Shown here: positions 55,666 through 64,000 of the stretch, in pieces
Layout: every line of letters starts with the position of its first letter
How positions within the stretch are numbered: the stretch's first letter is position 1
Origin: Sorghum bicolor
Lineage: Eukaryota; Streptophyta; Magnoliopsida; Poales; Poaceae
Length of the DNA: 64,000 bases
Assembly: GCF_000003195.3 (NCBI RefSeq)
Contig: NC_012870.2
Coordinates: forward strand, 35,466,741 to 35,530,740
Reading direction: 5' to 3'
Translations under genes and position numbers: made by a program
Notes under the pieces: generated by a model
What the model was told of the DNA's origin: nothing
The model's input: only the letters and a program-made list of their open reading frames with translations
Database searches by the model: none

Positions 55666-56895
55666 TTAAACTACCTCTCTCATAGTGTTGTTAAGTCTAC
55701 GTTGGGGTTCTCGAGAAGGTGAAACAGAAGGATCTGTTGGAATACGATGGGTACAAATCATAGGACTGATTCCTGTAAGATCTTGGAGTGAGTAGCCGAA
55801 AACTGAGTGATGTTTCTCAAGAATGGTCATTAATCGCAGAGTTTGATCCTGAGTGAGTTTATCACTAATGATCACAGGAAACTCTGGATTATTGTTTAGG
55901 AAAGCATAGGTAAGACCGGGTGGTAAAGTTTTAAGCTCTATCGGGGGTCTAGGTGTTTCTGCAAACTCATCTAAGGGATCAGGTTCAGAAGGTTTGGCTT
56001 CTTCTTCTATGAAGAAAGGAGTTTCGTCTTCTACGTCTGATTCTTCTAAATGTTCAAGAGATGCAGCCTTTACCTCCTCCATAGGATCAGGCAAAAGATA
56101 TGACTCGGCCTTATTATTCAGAGAGTGTGAAATTGTTATTGGGATTTTAAAAGTTTTTCCAAAAGAAATGTGTAGCTTTCCAGTATGACCCTCATAAAGG
56201 AGTCTTCTAAAAGGTTGTCCTATCAACAGGTTGAAGTCCCATGTATCAAAGATATAGAAGTTCAAATGAACCATGGAGCCTTCTACCGTAAGAGGTAGGA
56301 CATTAATAATTCTAAGACTGGGGACTAATCGTCCCGAAGATTCCTTTATGACCTTTGTTGTGGGGGTTAAGACAAGATTTTTAAATAGTTTAAGTGCAAA
56401 AGATTCAGATATGATGTTGATCCCCACAACAGGATTATAAAGAGCATTAAATCGATCAGAATTATAAGCACAGCGTATAGTTATAAAGGGTGTGTCCAAA
56501 CGGATCACATCAGAGGAAAGCTCTGATTCCTCCAACCACTCGCTACTCATGACAGAGATAAGCTCTCTCAATTGATATTCACTTGGCAAATAAATGCTAA
56601 ACTGGCTGTTTTGGGGTTTGTCAATAGAATGGTAGTTTGAAATGTTTCCAAAATCGGCAAAAAGATCGGATTCTATATCCAGCATGGAGTCCGGTGGTGG
56701 AATTTCTTCCTCTTGTGGCTCAGAACCTGGGATAGCTAAAGTAGATGAAGAATTTGGCAGAGTGTCTACTTCGGTTTCGTAGGTTTCATCATGAAGGGTA
56801 TTATCCATCTCAGCTTCTAGGATTCTATCTAGGATCACTCTAGCTTCATCAGTAGGGATGCGAAAGAAAGAACCTCTAGACATTGTGTGTAGCAT
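55666..56895 (-). pseudogene. Gag C-terminal linker and protease of element JK
   Basis: Continues the gag frame (MLHTMSRGSFFRI) into an acidic linker (MLDIESDLFADFGN) and a protease domain. The active-site segment reads RFNALYNPVVGINIISESF where D-x-G is expected, so the catalytic aspartate appears replaced. The second motif is FNLLIGQPFRRLL. The run-up to RT follows (THRIPTDPSVSPSREPQRRL). It ends at TAA 55666-55668, in frame with RT. No CCHC zinc knuckle is seen. Confidence 0.8.
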
Positions 56896-57460
56896 TTGTT
56901 TGTGATTTTTCTGAAGACCTCAAAAAAAGTGAAATAAAAGAACATGGTCTTCAAGATTAAGGTTTGGACCAGATTCTAAAAGATCAGAAAAACGTTTCTA
57001 GGATTTTCCCAAAGTTTCATTATCTTTTTGTTTAAAAGATAGGACTTCGAGTCTAAGGTCGGCTATACGGTCGAGGGAATAGAAATCTAGACAAAAGTTG
57101 GCTCGTAAAACTCCCCATTCACCTCGTTGTTGACTTACCTTCTGACTGTACCATTGTCTGGCTTCTCCCCTTAAGGAAAAAGGAAAAAGCTTCCAACGTA
57201 AAGTTTTATCAGAAATGCCTTCAATGCGAAGACAATCACATGTTTGCTCAAAATCTCTAATGTGAAGGTAAGGGTTTTCGTCTTCCTTTCCCGAAAAAGA
57301 TAGGTTTTGAATCATGGCAATCAACCTAGAACTTAACTTATACTGGGATGCTTGGATAGGCTGTGATGATTCCCGTGGTAAAAGGTCAGTTACTGAAGGG
57401 ATTGCAGATTCATGGATCGATTTAGAATTTTGGTTTTCCCTAAGGTAAGAGAAAAGAAAA
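56896..57460 (-). pseudogene. Gag of element JK
   Basis: Capsid motif LRWKLFPFSLRGEARQWYSQ, then LRLEVLSFKQKDNETLGKS, homologous to the gag of element D. Stops are TAG at 56998-57000 (where D has W) and TGA at 56920-56922. The open frame extends upstream through the primer site into the LTR (to 57636), but the first in-frame ATG there is inside the LTR and not a credible start. The natural start is probably lost. Confidence 0.8.
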
Positions 57461-57549
57461 TAAAGAAAGAATATAAAAGATAAGAAAAGATAAAAGTATA
57501 GATACAAGCTAGTAGTAAGACTCAAGGTTATCTCAGCAAACCGTCTTTC

Positions 57550-57567
57550 TCCCCGGCAACGGCGCCA
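57550..57567 (-). promoter_or_regulatory. tRNA-Asp primer-binding site, element JK
   Basis: The plus strand reads TCCCCGGCAACGGCGCCA, a perfect 18-nt match, 8 bp from the 5' LTR. Confidence 0.92.
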
Positions 57568-57575
57568 GAAATGCT

Positions 57576-58805
57576 TGTTGATATTTGGGAACGCAATAAG
57601 GAATTGATCCGCAAGCGCACGGATATCGGTGAGCACATCACCCGAGATGTTATCCAGAGTATCGTATTTATATTTTTACCACTAGGAGAAAGAGTGCATC
57701 TGACTAACCCGGTCTATTACTACTAATCCTTTAGGCAACAAAGAATGTTTCTCGATGTGAGTGATAAATAGAGAAGACTGCAACCGTAATCTCCTTCTAA
57801 CCTTGGTAAGGATGATCTACTATTCTATTGGGGAGGCTAACGGAATCGAGACACCACAAAGGATGTTCAACCCACACCTATAAACCCTATCCTTCCTGCT
57901 AATGAGATATGGTCTGCAAAGGTAACTTGGAAATGTCACGTTCCTCGCTACTACCACGGTCTAGCTAGTCAGGGAATATCTATGAGTACCCTAGCCTAAA
58001 CACCACGTTTATGCTAGCAATGATTACTCTAAACTCTACGCGAAGAGATTAAAGTAAACTCATAAACCAAAAGAACAATAAAACAAGAACTTACTAGAAT
58101 TTAGAAGTCGAAATACTGAAGAATCCTAGGAGCAAGCCTCGGGTTAGGAGAACTTGATCCCGCAGGTACAAGCTCAGAGTAGACACCGACAGGCCGGGCT
58201 TCCTCCGATCTACACCTCCACTCTATCTCTCTCAATCTAGTAGAAACTAGAAGATCTATTTCTACTTACATTGGTTGCTAAGCCTAAAAAGAAATTTTAT
58301 TTAGAGAAGAGGTTTTCCTTCGAGGGCACCCCTCAACTCTATGATAAACTTCCGTCCCTCCAGGGGCCAGGGGGTCTGCTTATATAGTCCTCCTCCTCTG
58401 TGCATTTTTGGTCCAGTAGGTGATGTGGTACTACGTTATCCTTGATCCTTTAGGTCGGTGGAACGTCGTGTGCGAAAAGAGTCCTGATTGACATCCAGAG
58501 GGGGGCGGGCGCCCAGGTCCTCAGGGCGGGCGCCCTGGGCCTGGCCCCTTTCGGCCTCCACTTTCTTCCCATGGCTTCTGGAGTCTTCTAGATGCTAGAA
58601 AACTACGCGGTGCGTTGATATCTCTATGTAATCCCGACATGTGGGCCTTTCGTCCTAATTTCCTGACAACCCCCTGCAGAAATAGATAAACAACAAAACT
58701 CGTGGAATTTTGTCACATCAAACCCTAATTCAAGGTGTTGGTTGCATATTGGTCCTTTCTCTTGTTTATTTGATAATTAAAATTGATACTTAAGAACCGT
58801 CAACA
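57576..58805 (-). repeat. 5' LTR of element JK
   Basis: The LTR is 1230 bp. Two GC motifs (58503-58514, 58524-58535) with a 21-bp period lie 116 bp from the minus-strand TATA (58380-58386). It is followed by the TSD gccct. Confidence 0.92.
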
Positions 58806-58810
58806 GCCCT

Positions 58811-59305
58811 TTTCATAATTATTTCCTTCTGACAGCAATTAATCACCAAATCCGAACAACCCTAACCTGGATCTCGGGCATACTCCTCGAATCTCTCAAC
58901 TTCTCAAACCAAATCTCCTAAATAGCCGCTCATCAGCAACTTTTCCATTAGAGTGAATTGCCGATGACCCGACCAGGAGATCTCGCACAGTAAAATATCT
59001 CCTAAAATCATGACCGCTTGCTGTCAACTCACTTGCACAGTCCCTTGATTACCGTGCGAATAGTTACCATATCCAACTACACACCCTCGAATTTCACGGA
59101 TATGGCAAAGAGATAAGTCAGAAATGCCCCTGCTGACTTTGTCCTATAAATACTTCCTTCCTCGGCACTCTTGCTCTACCTTGACATCCTGCATCCTCCA
59201 AACCGATCTCCCTGACGGCGGTATTTTCGAAGATCCCAAGAACTCCAGCAAAAATCTTCCTCAACAGTTCTTCAAGTCTCCGATCTTCTTCTTCTTCAGG
59301 AGGAA
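58811..59305 (+). promoter_or_regulatory. Antisense promoter region and leader in element N
   Basis: Between the JK insertion and the antisense gene. TATAAATA at 59145-59152 lies about 155 bp before the ATG at 59306, with a pyrimidine-rich leader (59180-59300) typical of plant 5' UTRs. No other gene is seen. Confidence 0.55.
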
Positions 59306-62300
59306 ATGGCCGTCAACTTCATCATCCCTGAGGTTATTCTACTCTCATCTTTCCTCACTTTGTCGTACTTTTACCCTTTTGTATGTCTACTTACATAGCA
59401 TTTTCTTTCTTCCCACTTTTTTATTCCTCCAATCTTCAACCCATTAGGATTTGACCGATAAAATCGTTATCCCCACCGAGCAACCTCACCTTCAATGCCT
59501 CGGTCCATTGGGTGACCCAGATCCCACTTATTTGATCAACGCAGAGACCAATAGAATACCCTTTAGGGCCGAAAATTTTTCATCATATCTGTGCAAAGAC
59601 ACCTTCCGATCCTGGCCAAGTTCCACCAAGGGATGGAAGGATTGGTTCTTGAGTGTCAGCAATTCGAACGAAGTACACTGGGGTGAACGCAAACTAGATC
59701 AATGTATCAGGCTATCCATTGCCGATATGAATAGAAACGAATCACTATTGATAGCTACTTCATACTTCTGGTCAGATACTCTCAATGCTTTTCTATTCAG
59801 TCATGGCCCTGCTTCCCCCACTCTTGCCGATGTGCTCATGCTCACTGGCTTAGATATTGCATCTACTGATGATAGCCATCTATGTGACCGTAAACCCCAA
59901 TGCAAAGTAGAAACCCGCAACATCGGCGATTGGTCAGGATATATCCAGAAGTACCAGAGGACAGGACTAGTTGGGCAAAGAGAATATGCCACTTTCCTAA
60001 ACATGTGGCTAGACAAGTTCGTCTTCTGTGGCCGATCGGTAGGACCAACCTCTGTCTACTTATCGGCAGTAGAAAGGCTAGCCCATGGCGGCCGATTTCC
60101 TCTTGGTCGATACTTGCTCGGTTCTGCCTATCACCTCCTCCACCAAGTGACTGAGAAGCTTCTGTTAGGGGAACCCATTGGAAACCTAGGAGGCCCCTAG
60201 TGGTTTATCAACATGTAGCTTAATGTTCATATGCACAAACGCCTTCGGTTCGATCTCTTTGCACAGCGATTCCCCAGAGACATTGCTGAAGATTATAAAC
60301 TAGCTGATGATGAATCGGCAACTCGCTCGCCCATCAATTATGGCGAGGCTGCTATAGTTTTGCCCGGTACCAGCTGCAACGAAAACCAAATTGGCCGATT
60401 CTTCCAAACCTTATATGATGGCCTTACCAAAGAACAACGAGCATGGATGCCTTACGAAGATGCAGAAACTAGATTCCCACTCATCTTCCACCCCTTCGAT
60501 GATGCTCTCAATAAGGATAATGACTTAATGATGGCAATTATCACTCCGAGGGCCATCCCAGTAAACACCTTTGGCATTGGGAAAAACTCTAGTCCCACTT
60601 ATGAGTTTTACAATCCATCGGCATTAGCTTGCCAACTAGGTTTTGGCCAACTACCGATCAGACTCTGTTATGCCGATGTGGTGAAGCCAAGGGAGACAAT
60701 AACTAGTGGGCTTGAATGGTTAAGGATAGCTTAGCTTCAGCCAAATGCCGATACGACAGACATCAATCTATCGGCATGGGTACCAGCTCTTTTTATTACT
60801 CAGCTGTATAAGCAATGGTGGGAGGAGTGGAAGGAGCACCTGTTCAGCACATTGGCTCACACATACCGCGACATGATCGACCCCGACTACAAAGTTCTCG
60901 ACGACATCGTAAGTCTTTTACCGATACTTTGACCCTTCCGTCATTTCTAATTCCATCGACAACTTATTTGCTTTCTGTTTATTTCAACAGGTCGATAACC
61001 CAGCACCAACAGTCAGCAGGAGTGGGAAGCCGATCGATCTTCTTCAATCGGGCCCGATTTCTTTGATCGGCCACCACGTACCAAGTCTGGCGGCTCTGGG
61101 GCACCGCAACATGCGCTTCAAGAAGACGACCACCAAGAGGTCAAAAGTATCTCCATCGGAAACTACTGCTACTCTAGCACATGCTTTCAACGTAAAACTC
61201 CTTAACTTCCTCTGCTTACACTGATTTCATCTCATACTCATATCATCCTTTCAGGACACATCGACCGCAACAGGAACCTCATCGGTAATCCTACCTTCCA
61301 GCAAAATTTGACCAACATTCTTTCATGCTTTTACTCATGAAATTTTGGTTGTTGTAACAGCAAACTGGCAAATCAGCAAAGACCAGAAGCGCTCAAACAA
61401 GTGCCGATGCCCCCCAGCCCAGCCAAGCCAAGAGAAAAGGCCCCAAAAGTACCATGTCACAGCCAAAGTGCCAGAGGACAGCACCATCTCCTCCTCCTCA
61501 TCTAGCATCACCGATCCATGTGGAGTCATCACCTTCTTCACCAGAAGCCTAGACACAAGAAGTATCTTCTCCTCCTCGACAAGTACTCCAGTAGCAAGAA
61601 GCACCAGCCGATATCTCTGAACAGGTTGCCGATCCGGCTGATCTGGGCACATCTTCGACCATGCCTCTAGAACAATCAATGACCATACCTCCTCAAGGTA
61701 AAATACTGATCACAGAATTATCACCAATGAATTTTATTTTTGCAAACTATAATCATCCTTGTAATTTCTTAGTTGACATTATTCCATCGGTAACTCCACC
61801 TGATCAACCCATAGTACCGGCTGCATCTCCACGTTAGAGGCACGAAATCGCTCTGAAGCAAGTAAGTTTTTTTTAATCTCTAACCTTTACATTATTAATA
61901 CTTGATCATCGAATAACTTATCTCCATTCCCTTTTCAGGAACAAGATTCTCTGGATAGCCTATCCTCCTTTGCCATCGACATTTCCGATGACGAGGGTGA
62001 AGAAGCAAGTTCCTCTCAGGCAGTAGGAATCTCATCGGCAGAGATTAAAGCTAAGCTGGGAGATTTGTTGGCTCTACTCCATCAAGATACAACCAGATAG
62101 TAGATGATTCCGATCCAGCCAAGGCTTTATTCAAGACCCTTTGTGGTCAGATCCCAGCTGATGCAGAAGAAGTCCTTTTCCAAGCTGCACAGTTAGAAAG
62201 CCACCAGCTCCAATATCAGAAAGCCACTCAGCGTCTTGCCGATAGAGCTGCCCATGCCCGGCTCACAGAGGAAGTGATGCAAGTAAAGCGCGATGCCGAT

Positions 62301-62633
62301 GAAAAACACAAGAGCATCGGCATTCTGCAGTCTTTAGGGGATGAGCTGAAGCAGAAGATTTCTGACCTACCGGCAAGAAGGGAAACCCTACTAGGTGAGC
62401 TCAAACAAGTAGAAGAGGCCCTGACCCATGCTCAGCAAGAAGAAAGCCAGCTGCTTGAAATGCTCAATACTCTTCAACAAGAACGAAACATCCAAGCCCG
62501 TAAAGCACTACAGATGAAGAAGAAGCTGAAACCAGTAGAGGGTTCTGCCAATGAAGATATTTGAGAGATAGAAGAGGCCAACCAGATCCATCTGCGTGCC
62601 ATATCGACTATTCAAGGTTTGCTGAATCCATGA
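59306..62633 (+). pseudogene. Spliced antisense gene with aminotransferase-like plant mobile domain, in element N
   Basis: A multi-exon gene lying opposite to N's pol. Inferred exons: 59306-59332 (MAVNFIIPE), 59448-60908, 60991-61191, 61255-61284, 61361-61697, 61773-61861 and 61939-62633, each with GT/AG borders that keep frame. Exon 2 has the plant mobile domain (YLCKDTFRSWPSSTKGWKDW, SPTLADVLMLTGLDI, RFPLGRYLLGSAYHLLHQ). The end is a coiled coil (62274-62564). Stops, mostly TAG, at 60198, near 60216, 60732 and in exons 5 and 6, and a one-base loss near 62095, break it. Extra, often antisense, ORFs with this domain are known from Tat-lineage elements. The family also includes the host proteins MAIN and MAIL1. 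Confidence 0.75.
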
Positions 62634-62692
62634 GCTCTTCATCGGTAATTCGTTCCATTTTGCCCTTAGAAACTTTTGGTCATTCTAGTCTA

Positions 62693-62775
62693 GCCGATAG
62701 GACTGTTATCGGCACTTTAAAACATCATGCATGATCTCAGATACATTTTATCCAGCTGATAGGAGTGTTATCGGC
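62693..62775. terminator. Twin hairpins between convergent genes of element N
   Basis: GCCGATA-7 nt-TATCGGC (62693-62713) and GCTGATA-7 nt-TATCGGC (62755-62775), 62 bp apart with nearly the same loop (ggactgt, ggagtgt). They lie just after the antisense gene end and just past the C terminus of N's integrase. A bidirectional 3'-end signal is possible but speculative. Confidence 0.3.
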
Positions 62776-62859
62776 ATTTGAACTTCTATGCATCAATCCA
62801 AATACTTGGGTAATACTTGTTTAAATATTTTCCATTTAATGCTATGGGAAACTCAACTC

Positions 62860-64000
62860 CTTCGAGAGTTTCTAAAATATAAGCATTGCTAGGAGCAGAT
62901 CGATTACCCGATAAGGACCTTCCTAATTAGGAGACCATTTTCCAAATTTCGAACTTTTAGTCCCAATCGGTAGAATTAATCTCCATGCCAAATCTCCATC
63001 AGCAAACTCTTTAACCTTTACTTTTTTATCATACCATTTAGCAACTCTCTTTTTATTTTATTCTATACTTATCAAAGCCCTCAACCGATGTTCTGCCAAA
63101 TCATCCAACTCATCTTTCATCAAAGTAGCATAGTCATCGGCAGTCAATTGATCTTGGAAAGACATTCACCTAGATCTAGTTTTAATCTCCCACGGTAACA
63201 CTGCATCGTGTCCATACACCAACTGATAAGGTGAAACTTTGGTTGACCCATGACCACAAAGCTTCATTTAAAAATGTGTGCCATCTTCTCTGATTTTCTT
63301 TAACTTTCCGCTTAATAAGCTTAATAATCCATTTGTTGGAAGCCTCGGCCTATCCATTAGCTTGAGCATAGTAAGGAGAAGAATTCAACACTTTAATCCC
63401 CATACTGATTGCAAATTTATCAAACTCTCCTGATGTAAACATGGTACCCTGATCGGTAGTGATTGTTTGAGGAAAGCCAAATCGGTAAACAATGTGCTCT
63501 TTCACAAAATCAATAATGTTGGCCGATGTCACTTTCTTCAAAGGAATAGCTTCAACCCATTTAGTAAAATAATCAGTAGCAACTAAGATAAACTTATGCC
63601 CCTTGTTGGATGGCGGATAAATTTGTCCGATGAGATCAATAGCCCAACCTCGAAACGGCCAAGGTTTGACAATAGGATTCATGGCCGATGCGGGTGCCCT
63701 TTGAATATTGCCAAACTTCTGACATCCTTGACATCCTTTGAAGTATTTAAAGAAATCTTCAAGTATAATCGGCCAAGAATATCCGTTTGTCCTAATCATC
63801 CACTTCATCTTGAAAGCCGATTGATGTGCTCCACACACTCCTTCATGAATTTCACCCATCAAGCTTCTAGCTTCATCATCACCCAAGCACTTGAGTAAGA
63901 CTCCATCTACCGTCCGATAATACAACTCTTCTTCAAGGAGTACATACTTTGTAGCTTGGAACCTAACAACCTGTCAACCCTTTTAGACGGATCTTTTAAA
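62860..64000 (-). pseudogene. Integrase of Tat-lineage element N, partial
   Basis: The longest open part (63350-63925) has the zinc-binding H-H-C-C (HEGVCGAHQSAFKMKW to CQGCQKFG) and catalytic aspartates in GWAIDLIGQI and TTDQGTMFTS. The glutamate follows a TAG (NG*AEASNK) at 63350. The C-terminal domain (KWYDKKVKVKEFADGD, KFGKWSPN) continues to about 62860 with further stops. RT and the rest of pol lie right of the window. The relation of integrase and antisense ORF is the usual order in grass Tat elements. Confidence 0.85.

Larger units (their letters stand above)
49525..58805 (-). mobile_element. Element JK: full-length Athila-type retrotransposon with all pol domains
   Basis: It is 9281 bp with LTRs of 1209 and 1230 bp, a perfect TSD gccct (49520-49524, 58806-58810), a perfect tRNA-Asp primer site, gag, protease, RT, RNase H and integrase in one frame, an extra ORF, and a PPT. 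Five in-frame stops and an altered protease site make this copy defective. It lies in element N. Confidence 0.93.

Overview
This window is repeat-dominated plant nuclear DNA, almost certainly from a large-genome grass. The evidence is LTR retrotransposons primed by plant tRNA-Asp and initiator tRNA-Met, a Helitron with the plant-type 3' hairpin, and high-GC captured gene fragments (cytidine deaminase, monosaccharide transporter) of the kind seen in Poaceae. I find no intact ordinary host gene, no tRNA or rRNA gene and no CRISPR array. The species is not determined.

Layout. 1-6685: 3' end of an Athila-type Ty3/gypsy element (A), then a broken run of related LTRs (B, C) with decayed primer sites, ending in a gag fragment. 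6686-9264: a minus-strand Athila-type 5' end (D: LTR, perfect primer site, gag). 9265-11506: an LTR-like block of a Tekay/Del-type element (P). 11507-17537: an Athila-type pol (E) split by a 5.16-kb Helitron (11805-16965). From 17538 a Tekay/Del-like element F is inserted into E. F is itself split by a complete 9.2-kb minus-strand Athila-type element G (23714-32910, TSD cagct, one LTR difference seen by eye) and then by element L (from 32995). L is split by a complete but RT-less element H (34435-42844, TSD cctgg). A chromovirus-like element M (about 45152-48738) appears to sit in L. Tat-lineage element N starts inside M at 48739, and a complete Athila-type element JK (49525-58805, TSD gccct) is inserted in N. 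N then continues to the window edge with an antisense spliced gene and an integrase. The longest chain is E > F > L > M > N > JK; only G, H and JK have both ends and matching TSDs in view.

How the parts work together. JK is the only element here with gag, protease, RT, RNase H and integrase together, and it carries five in-frame stops. G keeps an intact gag-protease ORF and a second ORF but has no RT or integrase, so it must have moved with enzymes supplied in trans. H has neither RT nor integrase.

The most interesting signals are non-coding. (1) A 3'-UTR array of short hairpins, with different stem sequences, closed by a long-range helix, is seen in the A/H, JK and G families and more weakly in L. 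(2) A pair of GC palindromes with a 21-bp period lies 116-119 bp from the TATA box in most of the LTRs, and a similar pair precedes an internal TATA in JK. (3) A second, internal polypurine-tract copy able to fold with a C-run is seen in G, L, H and JK, following each family's own PPT sequence in JK. (4) N carries a multi-exon antisense plant-mobile-domain gene with its own TATA box and is loaded with the hexamer ATCGGC/GCCGAT. All coordinates and pairings were read by eye without alignment software.
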